Assembly: GCA_025056955.1 (NCBI GenBank)
Contig: JANWYL010000091.1
Location: forward strand, 1 to 11,147
Length of the DNA: 11,147 bases
From: Sandaracinaceae bacterium
Lineage (GTDB): Bacteria; Myxococcota_A; Polyangia; Polyangiales; Sandaracinaceae
Reading direction: 5' to 3'
Both the position numbers and the translations under genes were made by a program. A model generated the notes under the pieces. It saw nothing but the letters and a program-made list of their open reading frames with translations. It was not told where the DNA came from and ran no database searches. Shown piece after piece: positions 1-7,256 of the stretch. The number at the start of each line of letters is the position of its first letter. The first letter of the stretch is position 1.

Positions 1-519
1 CTTTTCAAAGAGAGGCCTGGATTGTCACCCGTTGAGCAGGCTGGATACGTGGATCTACTGTCATTTCTTCCCAACAATGTTCTCACCTATGGGGACCGAA
101 TGAGCATGGCCCACAGCCTCGAACTAAGGACGCCATTTTGCGATCACGTTTTGGTCGAAAAAGTGCTGCGGATTCCCGCTCGCTTTCGTTTGCGTTTTTT
201 GAAGCCAAAGTATTTGCTCAAAGCAGCGATTCGAAATTTGGTACCACCGACAACTCTAAAAAGAAGCAAAATCGGCTTCAATCCGCCAATTGCCATATGG
301 TTGCGCAAGGACTTGGAAGAGCTTCTCAATCGCTTTCTCGCTCCATCTGCAATTGCGGATGTGGGTGTGCTTAACGAAAAAGCGGTTGCGAAGCTTCTTT
401 TCCTCTTGCGTTCGAGGCAAAAAGATGTCTCCCTCCAGGTTTGGGCCCTCCTTGTGATTCAAGCCTGGATGATGGCCATGCGAAAGCGTGCCACCCATCT
501 CCCACGAAAAAATGCTTGA
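1..519 (+). CDS. Asparagine synthetase-like glutamine amidotransferase, C-terminal part (5' end outside window)
   Basis: The frame is open from base 1 to a TGA at 517-519, so only about the last 172 residues are present. They match the end of the ATP-pyrophosphatase (synthetase) domain of class B asparagine synthetases. A run reading SFLPNNVLTYGDRMSMAHS is followed by LELRTPFCDH, the family's conserved 'DRMSMAHSLE.R.PF.DH' block. Further on comes KRSKIGFNPPIAIWLR, the conserved 'R.K.GF..P...WLR' block. In the family this domain activates aspartate with ATP and transfers ammonia from glutamine; relatives also act in exopolysaccharide and natural-product clusters. The N-terminal glutaminase domain and the SGGxDS ATP loop lie upstream, so the true substrate cannot be judged. 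The TTG at 22 is internal to the frame and not a credible start. The next gene follows on the same strand after 35 bp. Confidence 0.9.
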   Translation, partial: LFKERPGLSPVEQAGYVDLLSFLPNNVLTYGDRMSMAHSLELRTPFCDHVLVEKVLRIPARFRLRFLKPKYLLKAAIRNLVPPTTLKRSKIGFNPPIAIWLRKDLEELLNRFLAPSAIADVGVLNEKAVAKLLFLLRSRQKDVSLQVWALLVIQAWMMAMRKRATHLPRKNA

Positions 520-554
520 TTTGATGGGGAAAAGGCATGTGTTAAAAAGGGCCC

Positions 555-1256
555 ATGCCTCCTGAATTGCTTTTTGCCTTGCCGCTCTTTGCGGTTGAAG
601 AAAACGTAGGAGCCCCCCAGTCCATTGCCACTTTAAACCAAAAAGCAGAACGAGAAGAAGCTCCTTCAGGTGATCAACGAGAGGAAGCCCCCTCCTCTCC
701 TACCCAGTCAGAGCCCCGCGAAGACGAGTACAGTGCCCAAGTGCGGCTGCGGAGGGAACTCGGCCAAGTCCACCGTGCCCTTGGCATAGCGGCATGGGCC
801 TCGATGACATTGACCACTGCCTTGGGCTTCATTCAGTACTATAACCTCTACGGTTTTGGCGCAGGGCAAGATGAAAACCCTTGCGCAGTTGGGAATGCCA
901 TCTTTGGCCAAGACCAATGCTACGGTGACCCATGGCCGCATCGCATCGGGTGGATCGTCACGGCCATCGCTTATTCTGGCGCTGGTGTTCTGTCTTATCT
1001 GTTTCCAGATCCAAATCGTGTCAAAGAAGGCCATGGTCCTTATGCTCAAAAATTGCGAATCCACGAAGCCCTTCGATGGGTTCACCTGATTGGAATGGGC
1101 ATCCAGATCGCATTGGGCCTAGGCCATGGGCTTGGGATTTTTGGAGACCGGGCCAACCACTACGAAGAGCTGCGCGCTGTCGCGACCACCCATCTCATTA
1201 CAGGAATGATTACCTACGGTGCGCTCACAGCAGCCGGAGCAATCATGTTATTTTAG
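555..1256 (+). CDS. Unrecognised four-helix membrane protein, possible b-type cytochrome-like
   Basis: 233 residues. I do not recognise the family with certainty. Residues 1-15 are short and hydrophobic, and 25-65 are polar, Glu/Pro/Ser-rich and probably disordered. About four membrane helices follow, near 76-96, 130-150, 171-195 and 208-231. Histidines lie at or in the helices (73, 129, 170, 177, 191, 213), and two cysteines (110, 122) flank a loop between helices 1 and 2. Histidines placed on four helices are the pattern used for heme ligation in cytochrome b561- and ferric-reductase-like proteins, so a membrane redox role is possible but inferred. The start is the first ATG after an in-frame TAA at 543-545. 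A purine-rich AAAAAGGG (544-551) lies just upstream as a weak, close ribosome site. It follows the asparagine synthetase gene by 35 bp and could be cotranscribed. Its stop is 3 bp from the convergent prkA stop. Confidence 0.8.
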   Translation: MPPELLFALPLFAVEENVGAPQSIATLNQKAEREEAPSGDQREEAPSSPTQSEPREDEYSAQVRLRRELGQVHRALGIAAWASMTLTTALGFIQYYNLYGFGAGQDENPCAVGNAIFGQDQCYGDPWPHRIGWIVTAIAYSGAGVLSYLFPDPNRVKEGHGPYAQKLRIHEALRWVHLIGMGIQIALGLGHGLGIFGDRANHYEELRAVATTHLITGMITYGALTAAGAIMLF

Positions 1257-1259
1257 TTC

Positions 1260-3320
1260 TCAACGCTTGACATCGCCTCTCGCGAAAATGCTTGCCACAT
1301 AACTCAAAACGTCTTTGGCACTTGCTTCATTATAACCATAGTACTTGATAAGGCGTTCTTTGATCACATCAATTTTGTCCTGAGTCTCTTTATCGATCAC
1401 ATTTGAAACAAAGCTCGATAGCTTGATGGAGTCTTTCTGATCTTCAAAGAGCTTCATTTCGAGAGCCCGGCGCAAGCGATCATTCGTGTCATACGTAAAC
1501 TTCTTGCCCTCAATTGCAAGAGCACCAATGTAATTCATGATCTCTCTTCGGAAGTCGTCTTTTCTGCTTTCTGGAATATCGATCTTTTCCTCAATCGAGC
1601 GCATGAGTCGCTCGTCTGGTTCTTCGTCGCGACCTGTGTACCTGTTTTTGACTTTCTCTTTTAGAAGATAAGCACGCACATTATCGATATAATTTGCACA
1701 CAAACGGCTGATCGCCTCTTCATCAGCCGAGATTGCACGTTGAACTTCATTTTTGATGATTTCTTCGTACTCTGTACGAACGACGCCGATCAGTTCTGCA
1801 TACCGTTTTCGCACTTCTGGATCTGAAATGAGCGAATGATGGGCAAGCCCTTTTTCAAGTTCATTTAAGACCATGAAGGGGTTAATGTATCCCTCCGCTC
1901 CTTCTCTCACAAGCACATTTGATATTTTATCCTGAACATAGCGCGGAGAAATGCCATCCATTCCCTCTCTGCTCGCCTCTTTTCTAAGCTCTTTGACATT
2001 GTCTTGGGTGAATCCTGGAAGCATTTTTCCATCATAAAGTTTCATTTTTTGGACCACGCTGATATTGTGCTTCTTTGGCTCTTCGAGACGTGTGAGCACA
2101 GCCCACATTGCAGCAACTTCAAAGGTATGAGGAGCCACATGCTTTCCTCGCAGCCTTGTTTCATTAAATTCCTTGTAGTAGATTTTTTTCTCCTCACTGA
2201 TTTTTGTAATGTACGGAATGTCTATCTTGATTGTGCGATCCCTTAGGGCTTCCATGAATTCGTTGTTGAGAAGACGCTTGTATTCGGCTTCATTTGTGTG
2301 GCCAATAATCACTTCATCGATATCGGTTTGAGGAAACTTTTTTGGCTTGATCTTTCTTTCTTGTGTTGCACCCAAAAGATCATAAAGAAATGCAACATCG
2401 AGCTTTAGAATCTCAACAAACTCTAAAATTCCCCTATTTGCCACTTCAAACTCTCCGTCAAAGTTAAATGCACGGGGATCGGAGTCAGAGCCATACTCTG
2501 CAATCTTTCGATAGTTGATATCGCCCGTAAGTTCTGTTGAATCTTGATTTTTTTCATCTTTTGGTTGAAAGGTGCCGATCCCAATGCGATCCTTTTCACT
2601 CAAAACCAATCGCTTTATTCGAATGTGGCGTTGGACCACTTTGGCCCAATCGCCTTTGTATCGCTCCATGAGGGAGCGAAAGATGAACCGGCAAGCAGGA
2701 TTGAGAGAGCCTGGCACAGAAATCGGGTAGCGGCTGTGGCGAATCCCAAGCTCACGAATGGCCTGGTCCCTCCACTCCTCGGGAATCAGCTTAAGGGGCT
2801 CTTCGTTCATGGGGCTTGGGAATTCATCCTCATCGCCAGCAAGACCCGTTTCTCGGAGGTTAACCCACTTGTAGGTGTAGAGGGCACCCTCTGGCGTGCG
2901 TGAGTAGCGCTCAAGGCCTTTTTTGAGCAGGCGCACAATTGTGCTTTTGCTTGAACCAACAGGGCCATGGAGCAGGATGATGCGGCGTTCAGGGCCATAG
3001 CCAAGGGCTGCGGCGTGAAGCGTTGCCACAAGGCGCATGAGGGGGATGTCCAAGCCGAAGATGGCATCTTTTCCACCTTCAATTGGGTCTTGAAAGAAGG
3101 GGTAGCGAACCAAGCGCTTCTTGTTATCGACGTATTCTTCTTCGCCGTAGCTTACGATCATGTCATAGAGGCGCTGGTAGGCGTTGCGGGTGACTTCGGG
3201 GCGCTCGCGGACGATATGGAGGTACTCTTCAAAGCTTCCCTCCCAGGAGAGCTCGCGAAAACGCTCAAGGTCATTGAGTCGAGCCAGGCGATCGACAAGA
3301 CTTTCTTGAGACTTCAGCAT
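1260..3320 (-). CDS. prkA: PrkA-family AAA+ serine protein kinase
   Basis: 686 residues, somewhat longer than the roughly 630-645 of Bacillus PrkA and E. coli YeaG. The N-terminal PrkA AAA domain carries the Walker A loop GPVGSSKST (119-127) after FGLDIPL and [20 protein letters not shown] (297-303) sits at the Walker B position, and [10 protein letters not shown] (338-347) looks like the sensor region, followed by [14 protein letters not shown]. The helical PrkA C-terminal domain covers about 430-680. The family has been described as a serine kinase in sporulation and stress or stationary-phase responses; some later work on Bacillus PrkA argues for an ATP-dependent protease role. ATG at 3318-3320 is preceded by GAGGAA about 6 nt upstream. 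The usual partners yeaH (DUF444) and spoVR are not adjacent: the downstream neighbour is a convergent membrane protein and the upstream neighbour is divergent. The coding sequence is GC-rich in its 5' third and clearly AT-richer afterwards. Confidence 0.95.
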   Translation of the reverse strand: MLKSQESLVDRLARLNDLERFRELSWEGSFEEYLHIVRERPEVTRNAYQRLYDMIVSYGEEEYVDNKKRLVRYPFFQDPIEGGKDAIFGLDIPLMRLVATLHAAALGYGPERRIILLHGPVGSSKSTIVRLLKKGLERYSRTPEGALYTYKWVNLRETGLAGDEDEFPSPMNEEPLKLIPEEWRDQAIRELGIRHSRYPISVPGSLNPACRFIFRSLMERYKGDWAKVVQRHIRIKRLVLSEKDRIGIGTFQPKDEKNQDSTELTGDINYRKIAEYGSDSDPRAFNFDGEFEVANRGILEFVEILKLDVAFLYDLLGATQERKIKPKKFPQTDIDEVIIGHTNEAEYKRLLNNEFMEALRDRTIKIDIPYITKISEEKKIYYKEFNETRLRGKHVAPHTFEVAAMWAVLTRLEEPKKHNISVVQKMKLYDGKMLPGFTQDNVKELRKEASREGMDGISPRYVQDKISNVLVREGAEGYINPFMVLNELEKGLAHHSLISDPEVRKRYAELIGVVRTEYEEIIKNEVQRAISADEEAISRLCANYIDNVRAYLLKEKVKNRYTGRDEEPDERLMRSIEEKIDIPESRKDDFRREIMNYIGALAIEGKKFTYDTNDRLRRALEMKLFEDQKDSIKLSSFVSNVIDKETQDKIDVIKERLIKYYGYNEASAKDVLSYVASIFARGDVKR

Positions 3321-3364
3321 GGAATTTCCTCAATGCTCCCCTTAAGCCTACCACCAATGCCCGC
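3310..3364. promoter_or_regulatory. Short divergent gap between prkA and the DUF1704 gene
   Basis: Only 44 bp (3321-3364) separate the two start codons. On the minus strand a GAGGAA element about 6 nt before the prkA ATG is a good ribosome site. I see no convincing -35/-10 pair for either gene, and no clear Shine-Dalgarno before the plus-strand ATG at 3365. Any promoter must overlap the opposite gene or be shared, so the two genes may be co-regulated. That last point is inference. Confidence 0.4.
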
Positions 3365-4585
3365 ATGCTTCCGGTGAAATTTGAAAAAAGCAGAAAGCGC
3401 CTATCCGATGAGTGGAAGGAGCTTGAAGAAAGGCTCAAGGCGATTGAGCGCCAAGCCAGAACGATCGGGCGTCTCATTCTCGATGTAGAAGCAAAAGAAG
3501 AGTGCATTCGCATGGCAGAAAGGGGCATTTTCCTCGAGCCTTCTTCCCTCTCTAGCGTCCGCCCCTTCGATGCATCGCCAGCCCTTCAAGACCTTGCGGC
3601 AATTCGAAAAAAACTCCCCTCCTTCCTTTCATCCCCTCTGCGTGATCTCTACGAAGAGCGCTGCGATGAGCTGGCCCTCGACCTTGAAATCGCTCAAGCA
3701 CTGGGTCAGGCAAGAAAAATTCGACCCCTTGTGGCCCGACGCTATGGAAGTGGTCGAGAAAAATTTGCTTCCCGTTCTCTTGTGGAGTGGGCAGAGCGGA
3801 TACTTGATGCTTTTCGCGGAAAGGAGCAAGACCCGACAATCGATCACCTTGACCTTGCCCGTGCGATCCGAGCAATTGCTCAAAGGCTTGGGCTTTCAGT
3901 CGATGTGAAGGTCACGCAAGCCCTTAGCGCTTCTGCGGCATATGGAGAAAAAAGAGTCTGGATCCAAAAAAGGAAGTTTGGGCTTTGCGAAGCCCGGCGG
4001 ATTGTGGCCCACGAAGTGTTTGGTCACCTTCTTTCAGAGGAAAACGCCCTTCGACAAAAAGTAGGACTTTTCGAGATTGGAACCAAATCGGCTTTTCGCG
4101 ATCAAGAAGGCATCGCCATCTGGTGGGAAGAAAAAACCAATGCGATCGACGGCCATCGGGTTCAAGCCCTGGCCAGTCGGACAATCGCCACGGCCATGTT
4201 GCATGAAGGTGCCCAATTTTCCGAAGTCCTTCGGATTCTCGTGGAAAAATGGGGCATTGAGGTGCGCCTTGCAGTCACAAGCACTGAACGCGCCTTTCGA
4301 GGTGGAGGCTTTGCGCGAGACAGCGCGTACCTCCTTGGATGGTTGCGCGTGCGTCACGCCCTGGCCAGGGGAAAGCTCAAACCAGAGGAACTCCAAGCCG
4401 GCCGCCTGAGCCTAGAGGCCATCCCCTTGTTGCACGGCATCTTGCGCCTGGGAAAAGCGATTGAGCCCGGGTTGGCAAACAAGCTTTTGGACCAGGTGGG
4501 GCTTTCTGGTTGTAACAAAAAGAACGTTGAGTTTCATGCCAAACTCCATGAAATTGGCCTTGCATGTGACGGAAGCAACCCTTAG
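3365..4585 (+). CDS. DUF1704 / QEGLA-motif zinc metallopeptidase (MATCAP-like family)
   Basis: 406 residues. Residues 1-50 are charged and likely coiled coil. The catalytic part shows HEVFGH at 216-221 (HExxxH zinc motif: His216, Glu217, His221). QEGIA at 247-251 is the 'QEGLA' signature that names the family, and its Glu248 is the expected third zinc ligand. The segment with AFRGGGFARDSAYLLG (310-325) matches the family's 'fRGg.f.kD..YL.G' block. Eukaryotic members include MATCAP, a carboxypeptidase that removes the C-terminal tyrosine of tubulin. Bacterial members are mostly uncharacterised, with database names such as 'flavohemoglobin expression-modulating QEGLA motif protein'. No signal peptide is seen, so it is probably cytoplasmic. 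ATG 3365 has no clear ribosome site; GTG at 3374 is an alternative. Pyroglutamyl-peptidase follows 15 bp downstream on the same strand, suggesting a joint role in peptide turnover. The substrate is unknown. Confidence 0.88.
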   Translation: MLPVKFEKSRKRLSDEWKELEERLKAIERQARTIGRLILDVEAKEECIRMAERGIFLEPSSLSSVRPFDASPALQDLAAIRKKLPSFLSSPLRDLYEERCDELALDLEIAQALGQARKIRPLVARRYGSGREKFASRSLVEWAERILDAFRGKEQDPTIDHLDLARAIRAIAQRLGLSVDVKVTQALSASAAYGEKRVWIQKRKFGLCEARRIVAHEVFGHLLSEENALRQKVGLFEIGTKSAFRDQEGIAIWWEEKTNAIDGHRVQALASRTIATAMLHEGAQFSEVLRILVEKWGIEVRLAVTSTERAFRGGGFARDSAYLLGWLRVRHALARGKLKPEELQAGRLSLEAIPLLHGILRLGKAIEPGLANKLLDQVGLSGCNKKNVEFHAKLHEIGLACDGSNP

Positions 4586-4600
4586 ATAGGGCTAGGGGCA

Positions 4601-5248
4601 ATGGCTGATGCAATTTTGCTTACTGGCTTTGAGCCTTTTGGGGGAGAAAGGATCAACCCTTCTTGGCTTGCTGTTTCTGCGCTAGATGGTGAGGTCCTGG
4701 GTGGGGCAAGGGTTTTTGCGCAAAAGCTGCCTTGTGTCTTCGGCAGAGCCGAAGCGGTGCTTTTTGAAGCGATTGAAGCCATCCGCCCCCTTGCCGTGAT
4801 CGCCACAGGACAAGCAGGAGGAAGCGATTCAATTGAAATCGAAAGGGTCGCAATCAACTGGATCGACGCAAAAATCCCAGATGAGCTTGGTCAACAGCCA
4901 ATCGATTGTCCTGTGATTCCAGGCGCTCCGGCCGCTTACTTTTCCACGCTTCCCCTTCGCTCAATTTTCGAGCACCTCACAAAGGCGGGTATCCCCGCCC
5001 GCTTGTCAATGAGTGCTGGCACCTTCGTGTGCAATTCCCTTTTCTACCACCTCATGCATCGGGTGCACTCCCTTTCGCTTCCAATTCTTGCAGGCTTTAT
5101 TCACGTTCCTTTTGTCGAAGAGCAAGCAGCGCATCATGCCGCTCGCCTCCAAAAAAAGCCACCATTTATGCGATTGGATCAAATCATCTGCGCCCTCCGG
5201 ATTGCCAGTGAAATAAGCCACAAGGCAGCGCTTGCCAATCGTTGGTAA
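4601..5248 (+). CDS. pcp: Pyroglutamyl-peptidase I (pyrrolidone-carboxylate peptidase, family C15)
   Basis: 215 residues, the usual length of the family. It removes N-terminal pyroglutamate from peptides in the cytoplasm. The N-terminal signature LLTGFEPFGGERINPSW (6-22) is diagnostic. The catalytic triad is visible: Glu81 in IEIERVAIN, Cys144 in SAGTFVCNSLFYH and His168 in GFIHVPF. These positions agree with those of the Bacillus enzyme. ATG 4601 follows the DUF1704 stop by 15 bp. GATAGGG and AGGGG stretches (4585-4598) can serve as ribosome site, which supports an operon of two peptidases. The C-terminus is slightly divergent and ends in NRW. The stop lies 14 bp from the convergent GMC oxidoreductase stop, and no clear hairpin terminator is seen between them. 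Confidence 0.95.
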   Translation: MADAILLTGFEPFGGERINPSWLAVSALDGEVLGGARVFAQKLPCVFGRAEAVLFEAIEAIRPLAVIATGQAGGSDSIEIERVAINWIDAKIPDELGQQPIDCPVIPGAPAAYFSTLPLRSIFEHLTKAGIPARLSMSAGTFVCNSLFYHLMHRVHSLSLPILAGFIHVPFVEEQAAHHAARLQKKPPFMRLDQIICALRIASEISHKAALANRW

Positions 5249-5262
5249 GGAAATTCTCTCGA

Positions 5263-6792
5263 TTATCCACCAAGAAGTTCCTCGGCAAAGCAGCGCGCAA
5301 GCGCCATGATTGTGTGTTGGGGATTGACACCAAGCACGCTTGGAATGACCGATGCGTCAACCACAAGGAGGCCATCGCAATCCCGCACCCGTCCCCCTTC
5401 GTCGGTCACTGAGGATCGAGGGTCAGCACCCATGACAGCGCCACCAAAAAGATGGCTCAATATGGCGACGTAAGCCCGGGGATCGAGGGAAGCCTCCCGG
5501 ATGCGCTCGACTTCGTGAGGCCCTATCTCAAAGGGCATGCCTCCGATGCCTGGAATGACGCTTTGGGCGCCAGCTGCAAAGTGGGTGCGGGCAACGAGAT
5601 ACACTCCCTCCCGCAACCTGCGCATGTCTTCTTTGTTGAGGGTGTAACGAACAATCCCTTTGCCAAAGAAAGTGCGATGGATTCGGCCCACAGATTCGGC
5701 TCGGATGGAGTGGCACCACATCGCAAAAAAGCGGTAGCGGGCAAGGCGCTCCATGAGGGTCCTTCCTCCACCGGCCAAGCGGCTGGCCACGAGCTCAAGG
5801 GGAATGTGGAGAGTCTCAAGCTTGATACCCAAACGGTCTCGGAAAGCGAGGGTAGACCACCCTTGGGTTGCCCCGATATTGTGGTCAACTTCATGTTCGT
5901 AGACCCCAAAAACACCTGTTCCAGGATGGGCCCTAAAGAAACGTCCGATGGCAGGATGACGCAAGCCGCTTTGCCATAAAATCAATGGAGTTTTTGTGGG
6001 AGAAGCCGCCAAGACAACGGCGCGCTTCGCCCGAATCTGAAAGGACGAACCTCTTTCGCGCGTTTTTGGGTGCAAAAAGCGCCCCCGAACGCCAACGGCG
6101 CGCCGGCCTTCGAAGGTCACGGATTCAACAGGGGCACAAGAGACGATAAAGCCCCCCCTTTCGATGATTTCTGGAATCCAGACCACGTTGACCGAGCGCT
6201 TGCGGCGCTTGCGGCACCCTTGGAGGCATTGGCCGCTCCCAGCACAGCGTTCGACGTATCGAGTCATGTAGTGGCTCTCATAGCCAAGCGCCCTTGCGCC
6301 TTTCATCGCAAGTGCATTCGAGCGACCGAGTGCTTCGAGAGGCACTTCTTCTGCCGAAAGCTCCTTTTCAAGTGCCTCTTGGTGCATCCAAACGCGCTCG
6401 GCAAGCCTCCCTCTGCCCGAGCCCCGACCAATTCCAAACTCCCTCTCCCAACGATCGAACACATCGGCAGGGGTGCGAACGCAAATCGCCGAGTTGATCA
6501 CAGTGGTTCCACCAACAACCCGGGCCTGCACGATTGGCCAAAAGGCCCGACCCAGCGTGACTTGCATGCCCCAATCGTCCATGAGATCACGCATCGCCCC
6601 ATAGACCGAATGGGGGTATTGCTCCGGCTCGATCCAAGGACCTGCCTCCACTACTCCAACCACAAGGCCTTGCCTTGCAAGGTAAGAAGCAAAGGCCCCT
6701 CCCCCTGCCCCCGAGCCCACAACAACCACGTCGGCTTCTGCTTCGAAAGCTGGCTCGACCGCACTTCGGAAAGAAACGTGAGTTCCCCTCAC
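5263..6792 (-). CDS. GMC-family FAD-dependent oxidoreductase, long-chain alcohol oxidase-like
   Basis: 509 residues. The FAD-binding Rossmann motif GSGAGG (26-31) follows VVVV, and Glu49 in VVEAG is the ribose-binding acid. The GMC signature GGTTVINSAIC lies at 94-104. A cysteine cluster C183-x5-C189-x3-C193 in RCAGSGQCLQGC resembles the cluster common in bacterial GMC proteins related to plant long-chain alcohol oxidases (FAO). The C-terminal domain has the family's active-site pair His447 (LSHLFGG) and Asn490 (GVNPQHTIMALA). Such enzymes oxidise alcohols or sterols using FAD; the substrate here is unknown. The start is GTG at 6790-6792, overlapping the TGA of the upstream gene by 4 nt. A strong GGAGG lies about 5 nt before it, so the two are translationally coupled. 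It lacks the N-terminal helical domain of full FAO proteins, which the upstream gene may supply. Confidence 0.92.
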   Translation of the reverse strand: MRGTHVSFRSAVEPAFEAEADVVVVGSGAGGGAFASYLARQGLVVGVVEAGPWIEPEQYPHSVYGAMRDLMDDWGMQVTLGRAFWPIVQARVVGGTTVINSAICVRTPADVFDRWEREFGIGRGSGRGRLAERVWMHQEALEKELSAEEVPLEALGRSNALAMKGARALGYESHYMTRYVERCAGSGQCLQGCRKRRKRSVNVVWIPEIIERGGFIVSCAPVESVTFEGRRAVGVRGRFLHPKTRERGSSFQIRAKRAVVLAASPTKTPLILWQSGLRHPAIGRFFRAHPGTGVFGVYEHEVDHNIGATQGWSTLAFRDRLGIKLETLHIPLELVASRLAGGGRTLMERLARYRFFAMWCHSIRAESVGRIHRTFFGKGIVRYTLNKEDMRRLREGVYLVARTHFAAGAQSVIPGIGGMPFEIGPHEVERIREASLDPRAYVAILSHLFGGAVMGADPRSSVTDEGGRVRDCDGLLVVDASVIPSVLGVNPQHTIMALARCFAEELLGG

Positions 6793-7181
6793 TTCTGCCT
6801 CCAGCCATTGGAGTCAGGCCCGTAGGGAGCTAGCCCCATCCGCTCCCGAACCACTGGATTCCTCCCCCAACACAAGCCACAGGCAAGCTTGAGGAGAAAG
6901 ATCGCCTGCTTGATCCAGTACCACTGGCACTCTCCTAGGCGAGCTGCGTGGCGATCGAGCTGCTCCTTTGGCAAAAGGAAGGCAGGAAAAGGCCTGCCGA
7001 TCGTGAAAAGAGGAGTCAAGTGGAAGACGAGTGCAGCAACAAAAAGGCCAAAGCGAAGAAGAAGGGGAGCTTCCGAGCGCAATTCACGCAGAAAACCATC
7101 AAGATCGGTGTCTTCGATTCCTGGCAAGGCTTCTGTGCGAGGGTAAAGCGCGCACATGGCCGATCGGAGGAGCGAGGGCAT
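6789..7181 (-). CDS. Small membrane protein, probable partner subunit (FAO N-terminal-domain-like) of the GMC oxidoreductase
   Basis: About 130 residues from ATG 7179-7181 (MPSLLRSAMCALYPR). The frame also offers the GTG at 7184 and an upstream start at 7298. The latter would overlap the divergent helicase start, so I prefer the shorter form. One clear hydrophobic helix (LLLRFGLFVAALVFHL) is followed by a second, partly hydrophobic segment (IKQAIFLLKLACGLCWG), then NPVVRERMGLAPYG. The pattern 'LYP...LPG...D...FL.EL....LLLR', a later 'LK..CG' and 'NP...R.G' recalls the helical N-terminal domain of long-chain alcohol oxidases and small subunits found beside bacterial GMC proteins. This is recognition by eye, not a search result. 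The 4-nt GTGA overlap with the GMC gene argues for a complex, with this protein as membrane anchor or assembly factor. Confidence 0.72.
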   Translation of the reverse strand: MPSLLRSAMCALYPRTEALPGIEDTDLDGFLRELRSEAPLLLRFGLFVAALVFHLTPLFTIGRPFPAFLLPKEQLDRHAARLGECQWYWIKQAIFLLKLACGLCWGRNPVVRERMGLAPYGPDSNGWRQK

Positions 7182-7256
7182 CACGGTTGACTTACCACGA
7201 ACAAGGGCCAAAGCGAGCCGCTGGCGCGCTAAACAAAATCGCCTAGCAACATCTTG
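7182..7256. other. Divergent gap between the small membrane protein and hrpB
   Basis: 75 bp separate the preferred start codons. On the plus strand TTGACT at 7187-7192 matches a -35 box well, but no good -10 lies 16-18 bp further on. An AT-rich patch (TAAACAAAAT, near 7230-7239) is too far away to pair with it. No clear ribosome site precedes hrpB. I cannot assign a promoter here. Confidence 0.3.

Noticed and set aside
2004..3082. Antisense or shifted frames within prkA (2004-2246, 2544-2903, 2807-3082)
   Set aside because: The prkA frame is unbroken with conserved residues throughout, and these frames show no independent evidence.
5249..5262. Shared terminator between pcp and the GMC gene
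   Set aside because: The 14 bp contain no inverted repeat able to form a stem.
6070..6825. 251-codon plus-strand open frame, and another at 5452-5979
   Set aside because: Both are antisense to the GMC oxidoreductase, which has full family motifs. Their products are rich in Pro, Arg and Ser with no recognisable motif, typical of a shadow frame in a GC-rich gene.
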